Shown in pieces: positions 11,460-23,279 of a DNA stretch of 64,000 bases. Within the stretch, counting starts at the first letter, position 1, and every line of letters begins with the position of its first letter. The notes under the pieces were generated by a model, which did not search any database, was not told the DNA's origin, and saw only the letters and a list, made by a program, of their open reading frames with translations. The position numbers and the translations under genes are program-made. The DNA is taken from positions 1,302,001-1,366,000 of the forward strand of contig JABYQN010000003.1 in NCBI GenBank assembly GCA_022606135.1. Direction: 5' to 3'. Source of the stretch: Fomes fomentarius (lineage: Eukaryota; Basidiomycota; Agaricomycetes; Polyporales; Polyporaceae).

Positions 11460-13295
11460 TCATACCTTCTCCTGCGACCCCTTCTCGTCCTGCACCTCCG
11501 GAGCGGAAGCATGCCCGCCAGTAACATCCGCAACACGGACATCACTCGCAATGAGCTCGCGGCGATACTTCGTGCTCGAGATTGGTGTCGAGTTCTGGTA
11601 GAGCAGATCGATCTGCTCCAGCGACAGACCCTTCGTCTCGGGAATGCAGAAGTAAGTGAACACGACGCATCCTGCACATGTCGATCCCCAGATGAAGAAC
11701 ACCTTGACACCTAGACCAGCATCACCTGGGTCACTGTTGACGAGGTATGGTGTCGCAAACGCGATTGCCCAGTTCCAGAGCCTGAACAATTGTGCTCGCA
11801 TTGAGTGGTAGACACGATGGCTGTGATCGAGACTCACCAATTGGATGCGACTGAGAGCGACATTGCCTTGGCGCGGATGTTGAGGGGGAAGATCTCGCCA
11901 GTAATGACCCAGGCAATTGGCCCCCAAGTAGACGCGAATGCAGCAATATAGATGCAGACAAGGGCGATGAGTGCCTTCTGACCAGCGAGATTCTCGATGG
12001 AGATGGTGACGCCAATGATGGCGACTAGATATTCACAGACGCACATCACCGCTGCACCCCAGAGCAGCAGCGGACGGCGACCGAACTTTTCGATACCCCA
12101 CATACCGGGAAGAGTCATAAAGACGTTGACGACAGATGTCGCGATTTGGATGAGGAAGGGGTTCTTGATGCCGGAGTTCTGGAAGAAATTTGTCCCATCT
12201 CATAACCCCTGCGATTAGCTTTTACATGACTCGAACGATGAACAGATACTCACAGTAGAAGATGAAGTTGATGCCGGTGAGCTGTTGCCATGCCTGGATA
12301 AAGATGCCAGAAAGTGTGCGCAGTACAATCTTGTTGTGCGAGGATCGGAAGCAATCCAAATACGAGCTCTCGCCCATACCTTGCTCCTCCTTGAGTGCGG
12401 CGCGAATATCCTCGAGCTCGGCCTGGACCTCGGGGTCATCGACTGGGAGCGAGGTAAGGCGCCCCAGCGACTTTGCGGCATCTGCATCGCGGCCCTGTTT
12501 GATGAGCCAACGAGGAGTCTATGAATCACAAAACACGTTAGTGAGTAATGGCAGTTGTGCGCAAACTACACATTGCACTCGCACCTCTGGAAGCCAAAAC
12601 ATACCGCCGAACAAGATAGCTGCCCAGATAAACTGAATTGAGATAGGGATGCGCCATGCGGAGTGGTTAGGGCGGTCCTTAGTGGCGTTGTTGAATACAG
12701 CGGCGAGCAGGAGACCGATGGTGATGGCCCATTGGTACCCACCAACAACAGCGCCGCGGATCCACTTGGGCGCACACTCGGATTGGTACATAGGGATGAG
12801 GGTGGAAACGAGGCCAACACCGAAACCAGCGAAGAAGCGGCCGACAACGAAGGTCGCAAGGTTATGGGCGCCGGTCTGAAGGCCAACACCGATGGAGAAT
12901 ACGATGCACGAGGCGATGATGCCCATACGCCGGCCGAGGATGTCAGCGGTTGGAGCGCCAGTCAGAGCCCCTGTAAGAAAAAATAAGGGGTGTGCCATTG
13001 GGTAGGTGTCGTGGTGCGTACCGAAGAATGTTCCAGCAGAGAGAATGGACACGATGAGTGACTCTCTGGAGGTAGAGATGCCCAAACCAAATGGATGGTT
13101 GGCATCCGGAGGGACGGGGTGACCAAACAGCTGGAGCCAATCCTTCATAGCGATGATACCAGCGATAGTACCGGTATCGTAACCAAAGAGGATCCCACCG
13201 AATGCGGCGAAGGCAACCATCAAGATGCCAACAAAGCTGTTCTTGTGGGTGGCAGCACCGATGCCTGCGCCGGAAGCGGCTGGTCCACCTGGCAT
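11460..13295 (-). CDS. MFS hexose/sugar transporter
   Basis: Proton-coupled sugar uptake carrier of the major facilitator superfamily, expected in the plasma membrane with twelve transmembrane helices. Five exons (13295-13022, 12970-12585, 12518-12254, 12198-11838, 11781-11460) give 535 residues, the usual size. Family signatures are present: FAAFGGILFGYDTG near the start, DILGRRMG after helix 2, PETPRW closing the first half, QQLTGINFIFYYG in helix 7 and PETKGLSLEQID after helix 12. PETPRW and FYYG are formed across splice joins, which supports the model. An upstream in-frame ATG exists at 13385, but a TATATAA box at 13405-13411 lies only about 20 bases before it, so the ATG at 13295 is preferred. 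Substrate specificity cannot be told from the sequence. The gene ends about 350 bases from the CpG-poor island. Confidence 0.93.
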
Positions 13296-13404
13296 TGCGA
13301 GCGTGTGAGGGGCGTGAGCTGGGGAGAGAAGGAGGGGGACGTGGGGAGAGGTGGTGGATGCGGGGCAAGGGGCAGCGGAGGACATGAATGAGATCGCGAT
13401 AGGG

Positions 13405-13411
13405 TTATATA
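13405..13411 (-). promoter_or_regulatory. TATA box of the sugar transporter gene
   Basis: TATATAA on the minus strand, about 110 bases upstream of the preferred start at 13295. Its position argues against the in-frame ATG at 13385, which would probably precede the transcription start. Confidence 0.55.
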
Positions 13412-14294
13412 TGGGGCGCTTCAGGTCAAGACGATGGGGAGGGAAGCACATGGGTCCGTTGAGGGGAAGCACGCATCGGTGGTCGATGTGCCACGTCCAG
13501 GACGTGCAGACATGATCCCGCAGTGCACACAGGCCAGAAGATTAAGTTTGGGCAAGGAACGGAGCCTAAAGGAGAACACTGAAAGGCAAATTCAAATAGC
13601 GGTCTAGGTACTGTCACCGGATCTTGAAAAGATTCGGTAGCGTACATCGCGGTGCTTGACAGCCATGGTCTCATAAGTTCAACCTGACTGCGTGGGTCCG
13701 CGTTTTACCTGAACGGCTGCAGAGGTCAGAGTAACAACAAATATGAATGGCTCGTTATACGTAGCCAGAGGCGGGAGAGGAAGTAGGCGGCAGGAACAGA
13801 TTGAGAGAGAGGCCGAGTAAGTAGCATGTTTCAAGGAAGCAGACAGGCAGATAGGCGTGGGTACACTCAGGAAGCACTCTGGTAGCCGGCCACGTTCCCC
13901 CATAATTCGACACTCCCAGTCGCGAACGAACCGTCCGCGTCAAGGGTGGGCTGTACATGTGCACTGAATTGCTCCGCTTTGACAAGAGGTACCATCAGGT
14001 AGCGCGGATACTCGCTCATTGTACGGCGATAGACGACGTCACCGGGGTAACGATTCCCCTCCAGCATTTACACAACATGCGGATCATTCTAATGGTAAGA
14101 ATGTGAGCATTTGACAGATTGATGCTATTTCTAACCAACGCACCGATTCTCACATAGGCTCCAACAAACCGACAGAAGCCAGGAGTATTGGAGAATGCAT
14201 AGGCGCGTTCCCTGATATGGTCCCACAGCATGTCAGAACAAGAACGTTGCATTTCATATACCGTTTAAACGACAGTGTTTGGTCTCCGCGTTCG
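13412..14294. other. intergenic region
   Basis: Upstream region of the sugar transporter and downstream region of the EF-hand-like gene. No conserved coding signal, RNA gene or repeat was recognised. Confidence 0.5.
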
Positions 14295-15445
14295 TTAAGC
14301 CAACTTCGCCGCAATCATCATTCGCTCGAAATCGACCAATCCCATCGACTTGTCTGGTGCGGTCGAGAATGCTTCCAGCATCTCCAGAGTCTTGTGCGCG
14401 GCGTGTTGGCAGTTGAGTGCAACGCTAATGTGTGCGCGGGGAAGCAACTCACCTCTTCAGCCGATATCTTCTCCTTCAAGAGCTCAGCAACTCGAGTGAC
14501 GTTCTTGATCCCAATTCGCTGCTTCTCTAGGTCTTTGTCCGCCATGTTTGGAAAGAAAAGAGCGAAGGCAGCCCGACATTCCTTCCTCTGTCGCGCCGTC
14601 AGGCGATGTGGGTTAACGCTATCCTCGCCGCTGTCCGTGGAGGACGACGGTAATGATTCGCGCTCAGTCCGTGTCCGACGCGTTTGAGCAGCAGAGGAGC
14701 TGGTTCTCGCAACTTTGGCGCTCGTCTTGGATGGCCTCGAGGCGCGAACGAAGCCACCTTCCTGGTAGTCCGAGTCCGAGTCGTCTCCTGACTCGATATC
14801 ACTCCCACTGGACTGGATGTACTCTTCAGCCGAGTCTGACACTTCTTCTGCGACGTCTCCGTCATCTCCTGAGACAGGCATACTCGCGTCTGCCATATCA
14901 ACATCATCGCTGGTGGCACCAGTGTCCAGAAGAGCGGTGCAGACCGCACGCCAGTCTTTGCGGCTGACAAGGGGATCCTCTGAGTCATGAGACGCACTCT
15001 GAGCGTTGCGTGAGGATTGACCCCATCCTGAAGCCGCGTTGCGGAAAACGGAGAGGGCGTCTTCATCATTAGGTGGCAAGTCCAATAGCTGAAGCGCAGA
15101 GGGGATCAACGACATGGGAATGTGGGCCTTGTCACCGTCCTGGCCTAAGTCGTCAGGTATGAAGCCGCCGGGAGCGGAGCTCTCCTCCTGTACAAAGCCA
15201 TCTTCCTCGGGTGCGAAATCTTCAGGGAGGAATCCACCAGCGGGTATGTCATCCACAATGAACCCCCCATGCTGTTTCTCCACATCTTGGTCAAGCCTGC
15301 GTCGTTTGCGAGGATGACGGAAAGGGTGGGGTGGGGAGTCAATTGCAACATCAAAGGCGCGGTCGATTCTTTGTTTCAGTGCAGGAGGAAGACGATGGAA
15401 GGTGGAGTCGTAGTCGTAGTCGTAGTCGTAGTCGTAGTCTGCCAT
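14295..15445 (-). CDS. acidic protein with C-terminal EF-hand-like helices
   Basis: Function unknown. Two exons (15445-14453, 14390-14295) encode 362 residues. The N terminus is a run of Asp-Tyr repeats (MADYDYDYDYDYDST), followed by a basic patch (HPRKRRRLD, a likely nuclear localisation signal) and a long acidic, serine-rich, probably disordered region with repeated GGFxxDD/GGF motifs. The last 80 residues form helices, LTARQRKECRAAFALFFP and, across the intron, EMLEAFSTAPDKSMGLVDFE, which look like a degenerate EF-hand pair (x-x-F-S-x-x-x-D-K-S-x-G-L-V-D-F-E). Calcium binding is uncertain because only part of the loop residues fit. The gene shares a 185-bp divergent promoter with the condensin gene. 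Confidence 0.75.
15406..15440 (-). repeat. hexamer repeat coding for Asp-Tyr
   Basis: Tandem copies of GTAGTC (plus strand), which on the coding strand give GAC TAC, that is Asp-Tyr repeated five times. A repeat like this changes copy number easily, so the N terminus may vary in length between strains. Confidence 0.8.
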
Positions 15446-15630
15446 GGAAAGATGGAATAAGTATGAGGAGTACTGGTAGTAGTACTACTACTAGTAGTTG
15501 AGTCTGACTCTCATCTCAAGGTGCTTACATAATAGTCACGTGGGACGCGTCGACGCGTCGTGAGGTGGTTGAACGCGGTCTGATTCTGCGTCTTTGTCTC
15601 CCATTCCTCAGTCCCTCCTCACCAACAACC
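15446..15630. promoter_or_regulatory. divergent promoter with palindromic double MluI box
   Basis: Shared 185-bp region between the EF-hand-like gene (-) and the condensin gene (+). It contains the perfect 16-bp palindrome GACGCGTCGACGCGTC at 15544-15559, made of two ACGCGT boxes (15545-15550 and 15553-15558). ACGCGT is the binding core of the fungal G1/S factor MBF. It lies 72 bases before the condensin start. A CTACTA/TAGTAG-type imperfect palindrome lies at about 15474-15500. Confidence 0.6.
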
Positions 15631-18548
15631 ATGGCGCCCCTATCCCGTCGATACAGCGAACGCAATGACCCCGATGGAAGTTTCAGCCTCGACAGCAGCG
15701 GCTCAAATTCCCGTCCGCCACTCAAGAACGTTAACATTAACGATGATGTCGCCGAGAAGAGACGGCGCCGCAAGAGCGCCAAGATTGTCCTAGCTCCCGA
15801 CCCCGACGACGAACCAGAGGCAGGCCCTTCTTCAGCTGGCAACTCAGGCGAGGCAGAGGGCGCCGCAGCGGAGGGCACCAGAGGGGGTAACCTTGCCAGG
15901 ACGAAGAGCCAACTTCTCACTGTACCCCAAGCTCCCATCATCAACGTCCCAATGGACGTCATGACCTCCAATTTTGATCAGTGGATGAAGATGGCAACAG
16001 ATAACGTGAGTACCAAGCTCATAAGCAACCGCCAGGCAGAAGCTGTCGATGGAAGGAGAAGCCGAGTCTGTTCGGTTAGGGGCTATCATTCGTACCACGG
16101 CGAAGAGTTGTCCTTGCCCGACTAAGTGTCAGCTGCCATACTCACACATGCTATAGAAAATCAATGCCGCCAATTCTTGGAATTTCGCCCTCATCGACTA
16201 TTTCCACGACATGTCTCTTCTCCGTAATAACAACGACAATTCAATCAATTTTCAACGAGCCTCGTGCACCCTCGACGGCTGCGTCAAGATATGGACCTCC
16301 CGCGTTGACTCCGTTGGTACCGAGACCGGCAAACTCCTCAGCAATCTTGCGAACGAAGGGCGTGACGACGACGACGACGGCAATGGCTCCGACAACCCAG
16401 ACGGTGGTGAACAAGGTCCAAGCCAGCGCAAGCGCAAGGGCTACCGGAGCGAGTCTACACTTGCAAAGAACCCTAGCCAGCTCCGCACGAAGAAGCTCGA
16501 CCTTGAGTTCAGTGTGGATCCCCTCTTCAGGAAGACGTGTGCCGACTTTGATGAGGGAGGCGCCCAGGGTCTCCTCATGAACCATCTCGGCTTGACGGTA
16601 ACTCCCGACGGTAGTCTGCGTGTCGTTTTCGACGCGAGCGATTCCGTCGCCAAGGAGGAGGAGGAGGAGCAACCACTGGAGGAACCTCGGGACGACATCG
16701 ACTTGAGCTACTTGCGGAGTGCGTACCGTCATAAGCTATTGACGAGATGCTAACCTATATCATCCTTACCAGCGAACTTCCTCCCCGACCTCAACGCCAT
16801 CGATGACCACGAGATTTCACAATCACTTGAGGACTTTGCGTTCGGAAAAGACAGCTTCTCCATTGATGACACCGCCTTCATCCGAGACACTACGCATGCC
16901 TTTGAGGACGACGACGGTGACGACTTTGGTAATGCTCAGGACTTTGGTAATCCCATGGACGTCGATGAGATCTCCGGAAGTGCAGCACCGGCAGAGGACT
17001 TCTTCGTTGGCGACCAAGCGATTCCCGACGACTTCGGCCCAGATCTCGGAGCCGAGTACGGTGGGGATGGAGACAATGTCTCCATCAACGGCTCCGAAGG
17101 TGCACGTGGCCAGTCAAGACCAGGAGGACCTCTGGTTGCATTCGATCCTCGGCGAGTACCTAGCGAACGGGAGAGGGTGATGGCTATCAACGACGAGGAA
17201 GGGATGATGGACTACTTTGACTCAACCTACCTAAAGAACTGGGCAGGTCCCGAACACTGGAAGCTCAGGAAGGTTGTTCGACGACGTCAGTCACCGTGCC
17301 ACCACTCGCTGCATAGGACAATCACTGATGGTTGTTTGTAGCGGAAGCCGCAGAAGGGGCCGCATCACGACCACGACGAGAGAAGAAGGAAGCGTTCAAG
17401 ATTGACTTCCTTACCCCTGTCGAAGACGACATTAAGACCCGCAAGAACAGGCTTTTTGCGCCTGTGACCCGTGGCGCTGGAATAACCCTTGCCGGTCCGT
17501 CTTCGAGCAAGACCACGAAGAAAGGCCGGGGTCGGAAGGCTAAGGGTAAGGAGAAAGAGGATAAGCGTAACGATCAAACACTACCCGATGACATGCACTT
17601 CTCCGCTAAGCAACTTGTTACCCTTTTCCTGAAACCGAAGTTCTCAGTACGTTCTCTCTTTTCAATGGATATTGTCATGACTGCTCACTTTCCACGACGA
17701 TCAGCTCAAGATGCGTAGTCAACGCGGCCGTGCAGATGAGGGAGGGGAAGGCGAAATTGACGAAGCGTTCTGGGCGACAGCCGCTCAAGCAGGTCCCAGT
17801 GGAGATGGAGCGGATGACAGTACGGATACATCGCACTCGGATCTTTGGCGTGGACTAATTGAATCGATAGCTGTAGACGGCAGCGCAATGCCGTTTGCTA
17901 CACAGTTCTTCCACGACGACTTTGACGACAACACTGGTTTCGATGACCCCTTCGATGGTGGTGCGCCTGTAGAAGCTGGCGAACAAGATCTGCTCGCAGC
18001 GACGCAATCGCAGACGCGACGTATCAAGCCTGAAGCAGTCAACTACGCGAAACGTGCGAAGCGCGTTGATGTTCGCAAGCTCAAAGACAACATCTGGAAG
18101 GGTCTTGACATCGTAGCACCCGCTGTCGAGGACAATGAAGATGCTATGGTCAGACTATGGCATCTTCGATGAAATGGGATGTGTACTCACTATCAAATGG
18201 TGTAGGATACTGATGATCGGCCACCAACGAATGCAGATGAGGGCAGACCGTTCACATCCGTGATATCCGGTCTACACAAGTCCTATCCAAAGGATCGGTT
18301 GGAGGAAATTAGCACAAGCTTCTGCTTCATTTGTCTCCTTCACCTCGCGAACGAGCGCGGTCTTAAGCTCGAAGTCGAAGGGAAGATTGAGGACGACGAG
18401 GACGCGATGGAGACGGAAGGGGAGGATCGCAAAGTCGGCAATTTGTGGGATCTGAAGGTTCGCTATCTTCGTGCCTAATGGCCCACAAGGCACTGACATC
18501 CATCTTCGTCAGGTGTATAGGGATCCGCACGCGATGCCGGCATCATAA
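15631..18548 (+). CDS. BRN1: condensin complex subunit 2 (Brn1/CAP-H/Barren)
   Basis: Kleisin subunit of condensin that bridges the Smc2 and Smc4 ATPases and compacts mitotic chromosomes. Seven exons (15631-16005, 16157-16718, 16773-17285, 17342-17646, 17705-18148, 18206-18457, 18513-18548) encode 828 residues. The N-terminal family block is clear: FDQWMKMATDNKINAANSW (joined across intron 1), FALIDYFHDMSLLRNNN and CTLDGCVKIWTSRVDSVGTE. A middle acidic region with LPDLNAIDDHEISQSLEDFA and YLKNWAGPEHWKLRK follows, and the C-terminal block EEISTSFCFICLLHLANERG is the winged-helix part that contacts Smc4. The last exon is only 36 nt and gives the conserved short end VYRDPHAMPAS. Intron 1 is 151 nt, the others 54-58 nt. 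Confidence 0.95.
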
Positions 18549-19024
18549 CGAAGGCCACATTCTGCCTACGGTCGTCGTTTGATTATACCTATCTTTGCGT
18601 TGTCCTTTCTGCTGTTTTTCTACGGTACTTAGTACAACACACGTGTGTACGCTATCTAGCTGAGATATTATCCATCCTTACACGCGAGTCTCCGAACCTG
18701 CCAGGCACCGTAGAATACATCCCCCGTATGACTCTGGGTTCATGAGTCAAGAAGCTTATGAGCACTGAGCATAAGCAGGGCCAAGCTGCATAGAAAATCC
18801 AACATAAGAATACAAGAGAGAGGCAAACGGATGTCTAGGCTACGAATACAGCTACGGATGAGTATGTTGCGAGTAGAAGTGATAATACAGAGTAGGTCGG
18901 GAGAGCTAGTGATACAATAACGGAACTGTGTCATGGGAGATGAGGATGAGACGTGAGGGAGGACGTGACTGGCGTGGCGACAGACAGTAGGTAGTACGTC
19001 CGTATTCTGCCACAGCGGAAGCGT
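18549..19024. other. convergent 3' region
   Basis: Sequence between the 3' ends of the condensin gene and the small minus-strand gene. It contains the 12-base palindrome ACACACGTGTGT near 18637-18648; otherwise nothing was recognised. Confidence 0.5.
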
Positions 19025-19439
19025 TCAGAGTACGAGCCAGCGACGGCGTGGCTTGGTCGACCAGGCGTTGAAAAGTTGCTCATGCCGCTTCTGTGTGCGC
19101 GAGCTGAGCTCCATGTACTCGGTGAACGCCTGTGGGGCCAATTCAAGCATGCCAGAGACAGGCTGGCGCGGAGCGTCATCGGTGGGGAAGATGGTGAGGA
19201 TATCTCGTGAAGAGATACGAGCCTGAGGGACCGGCGAGGCGAGGAAGACTCGCTCGCCGAAAGGAGCGTAGGTGTACACATCCACCCATCGCTCACGCTG
19301 GCTGTGGGTACGCGTGGCTGATAGAGCGATTTGACATGAGTCCATCGCGAGGACGTGATTGAGACCCGGTGTTCATACCTTGGACAACCATGACCTGGCG
19401 CTGGACAACGGCGACAGCGAGTGAACCGTGCTTCAACAT
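19025..19439 (-). CDS. small unknown protein
   Basis: Two exons (19439-19379, 19317-19025) encode 117 residues; the 61-nt intron has GTATGA and CAG ends. The protein has no signal peptide of normal form and no recognised domain. It contains the stretch WVDVYTYAPFGERVFLASP and ends in a basic tail, KPRRRWLVL. A TATATAAA box at 19558-19565 lies 119 bases before the start, supporting a real transcription unit. A homologue search of the spliced protein would decide whether it is conserved. Confidence 0.5.
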
Positions 19440-19557
19440 TGCAAAGTTTCGTAGTGCGTTCAAATGAATGACAAGAGTCGGCTCCGAGGAGCAAGATCAA
19501 GAATAGTAAATGATAATGAAGGAGAGCGGGGCACTTGAGAATCAACCATCGCAACAA

Positions 19558-19565
19558 TTTATATA
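19558..19565 (-). promoter_or_regulatory. TATA box of the small unknown gene
   Basis: TATATAAA on the minus strand, 119 bases before the start codon at 19439. Confidence 0.45.
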
Positions 19566-22500
19566 GGCTACAGGAGGGCTATAAGACGACCGTATGTTAT
19601 TGTTCTTGGTGTCTGAGGAGAAGACTTCATAGTACAAACCTGGGTTTCTCATTGTCTGCAAGCCACGGGAAGAATGCAGACAATAAGGTAGGATAGGCAC
19701 GGGCAATAAACGTGGTCGGAGGAAGTACGGTAGAAGAATGAAGAACAATAGCGGGGCCCATTTAGGTGTCTACTAAGCGGGAAGACAAACAAACACTCGC
19801 CTACACTGAGTACAACACCTTCCATTTATGGTATTTGCCGACATACGACAGAAATGTAGTTGATGCGGCCCCGGCCCGGCCCCCGCGATCCGGCGCAAGT
19901 TATTCAACTTCCCGCTGTCCGTGCAAATTCGTCAATGCGGGTCCCCACTAGATTCTAGCAGTAGCACTCAGCTGGGGGAGCGATTGTCCTGAAGGGCCCC
20001 AGTGCGCTCATCGCACGTGTCCTCGGTGCCAGGTTGGCGCTCGAAACCACAGTTGAGGCTTCCGACAGGCTCAGATTCCAAGTCCAAGTATACTTACTCT
20101 ACAGTCACGCGCAGCATCACCGGGGCGACGATCTTTCAACTTGGGTTTTACTTTTCAAGCGTCAACACAGAGAGTCAGAACAGTTCAAGTCCCCGATCAC
20201 TAACCGGCGGAGCGTGCCGTGGCTCCGTGCGCTGTGAGGTGTTTTTTTGGCTCGTTATCCGACGACGTGGATTATGAGAGAAAGAAAGAGAAAGAAACGA
20301 CGGTTAGATTTGGTACCTCACTCTCTCGGTTCCTACGTGTGCCCGAACAGCAACCCCGAGTGGACAGCCGCTAGGATCGAGTTCTGTTCCACTTCTAGTC
20401 GTACTAGTCACTAGCGGTCTCTTTTCCTTGCGGCCTGCCGGCTTCGCGATCCGGATGGACTTGCTCGTGTATTCCGCACGGGTGTTGCATGTGTGGTACC
20501 CATGTCAGACCTATCGGTTGACACTGACGCACGGGAGACTCGATCGAGATACTATTGACATACTTCGCGGCCGCCCGCCGGGAACAAGGCAGTGGAAGGT
20601 TCGTATCTCACGGCTTACAAGGCACACTGGCACAACTGCAGGAGGAATACATGCTCTCGGCGGACAGAGAACGGTAAATCTTACCCGATTTCCTAGTTAA
20701 TCTACTTCTCAGCAGGTGCTACGCACCATGGTCAGGGATCGCGACGGATCAAGGTCCCGCGTCGGAGCACACCCACGCTGGGTTCTGACCGAGTACGAGT
20801 AATGTGCCATGTCATTCTCCGAGCACGTTGCAACCCGCATACGCGACAGATGAACGTTTGATCTTCCTGAGTTTCGTGTGTCAGGGATTGCCACATAAGC
20901 TGTAACCAATGGGGAACAAATGCTAAATCCGCGTACAAGGGTCTGTTCCGATGATGTTTTGTGCGGGGTGATGTGCCTCGTATGCGTGAAATGAACGGTC
21001 ATAAACATGCATCCTTCCGACTCGATGAGTACTAGAGTAGGTTCCTAACTAGCTCGGACCGGAGTGCTATACCCCCGCTCTCATGATCGCAAACGGGGAT
21101 ACAGGTATACCGGCAAGCTAGCTTTCTTCATATGAAAGGAAGTGTCTTAACATGGCCGCGGGCGTAGCGATCCGTATTCACAACGGACGATATGATGTGC
21201 CACATACATACAGCTCAGGCTCAAAAAAGCATAACTGACGTTTGTCACCTTCAATCGCACTGAGGTCTGAACGTTGCGGATCCCTGAAGGACCGCCCGAG
21301 TATATCGCACGGATGATGTACATGCTCAATACGGCATGGGGGAAAAGACCATGTACAGGTATGAGTCAGAGGGGATTAGCTCCGACGAAATAGAGGCTAA
21401 ATGCTTACATGCTTACAGCCTACTAGCGCTCCGCATTTGTCTGCTTAGCACCGAAGGCAGGCATCCGATATGCCTGATAGGTATTCGCGCCGGCGAGAGA
21501 GTTATCTCGTCCAACAAAGCGGCGACTAACGGTGGTGCTCGCGTCGGAACGGAGCTCGCTATCTCTCCTTCTCCCTTCCTGCGCCTCCTTCGAAAGCCAG
21601 CGCGGCAAGCCTCGCATACCCACCCTGCCCTGGCGTTGGAAGCCGGATGAGGCGCGGACGAGTCTGACAGTATCCACAGAAGGACGCCAAACTCTGACAT
21701 GTGGTCCTCACGCCCAGGGTCGTTCGTGAGGATAACGAGCAATTGTCTGCACACGGGTCACCACGAACGGCTCGCTGTCCAGATATCTCGTGACAGGGAG
21801 GCTATACACACCAGTGACCGCCATGACGGCTTCTGAACGCTGAGGTGGGGCTGGAGAGTGGCATCGAAGCCGCGACTGGACGCGCCAATATGCTGTACCA
21901 GTGTCGATAGCGCAAGGGTGGCAGTGAGCAGAGATAGATAATGCAGTCTGGGACACGCATCCGTTGAGTTCCATTGTTCGATCAAGGAATCTCTAGCGGC
22001 GTATTGAAGTTGTGCGGCGCCCAAGATCGTCCTGCAACCGCAACGGAAGGCGTGTGGGTGCCGAGGAAGTATCGGACAGAAGGTCACTTTCGCGTGCGGC
22101 GGCAGTGGAACTTGGAAGGCACGCACGCGCGGCGAGGCATGGCATGGTAAGGTGACCCTGGATGTCGCTTGAGCACAGCCCTAAGCCTACCCTCGCACGC
22201 AAATGACCAGATCACGCTCGCATCGCGGTGGCAATGCGATACAGTGCACATCGAGAATGACTCGGATCTCTCCCTCCACCTCAGTCGGAGCTCCCCTCTC
22301 TTCTCTTCTTCCAGAGAATGCCTCAAGGCAGTCGACCGGCGCCCGGCACAGGATCCACGGATCCGATAGTGCACTGTCCTACTTATCCGGTTATCAGCCC
22401 GAGTTCCATGTCCAAGCTGGTCTAAAACACATCTTTCATTGCTGCTGCTACAAATGGGGAGTTGGGGACATGTATGTACGGGGGAGTGGAGTTACAGGTC

Positions 22501-23279
22501 GAGACGTTGTTGTGAATGCTGACAGAAAGCACGAGCTATGAAGAGGGGTAACATAACATACCAGCGCGGTATACAATGGGACAGGCATGGGGTGATAACT
22601 AGACATCGACGAAGAGTGGACCAGTGCAAGGGTATGTCGTCGTCGTCGTGTGGAGCACAGATCTAGCTGAGGCAAGGTGCGCTCTACAAGCAGGCAGAGC
22701 GCGAAAGGTATCACACACAAACAACACGAGTTGCACAAACAAGCCAAGGGGAAGAGAGTAGGAGCGGGTAAAAGAACAGAAGGGGAGAGAGCATAGACGA
22801 GCTTCAGAGAGAGACCATACAGTACACCAAGCACACCCATGGAATGGCAATCCAAGGTGTCCTTACATGACTCGATATGTAAGGAGCGATTAGTCCGAGA
22901 AAGGTCCATGATCCATCGTCTCGGGATGTAAATAGCGCTGTCCATCGGTGCCGGTGACACCGTCAGTAGCGACGATGGACATCAGTCAACTCGAGTGCAT
23001 CGAGCACCACGAGCGACCAATGCGATTGTAAAGGGGCATTGCAGGCACCGATATCAGCATATGGGATATGCACGCGCGCGCAGCAAGGGAACAAGCCACA
23101 AAGTGCCCAAGGCTGCCAGGGGCAGAATGCGCCTAGGGGAGACATGGAGGCTAGGAGATGATTCAGACGTCGTAGAGTTCCGAGGAGAGCGTTTTGAGCC
23201 TTGAGCGTGAGTCCATGAGTGTGCGTGTGAGCATCTTGCTTTCCAGCAACCCAAGGCACAGACAAGAATCGCTCCAGAT
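19566..23279. other. gene-poor region with normal CpG content
   Basis: About 3.7 kb without a convincing gene. Open frames are short, on both strands, and share no family motifs. Composition is like the genic DNA, unlike the CpG-poor islands. Purine-rich GAAAGA runs lie near 20,277-20,300. Bases from about 22,450 are probably the 3' untranslated region of the orphan gene. It could hold non-coding RNA or a long promoter. Confidence 0.5.

Noticed and set aside
13296..13385. Upstream ATG of the sugar transporter
   Set aside because: It lies about 20 bases from the TATA box, probably before the transcription start.
20150..20215. tRNA-like B box (GTTCAAGTC)
   Set aside because: No T-stem, anticodon arm or A box can be formed around it.
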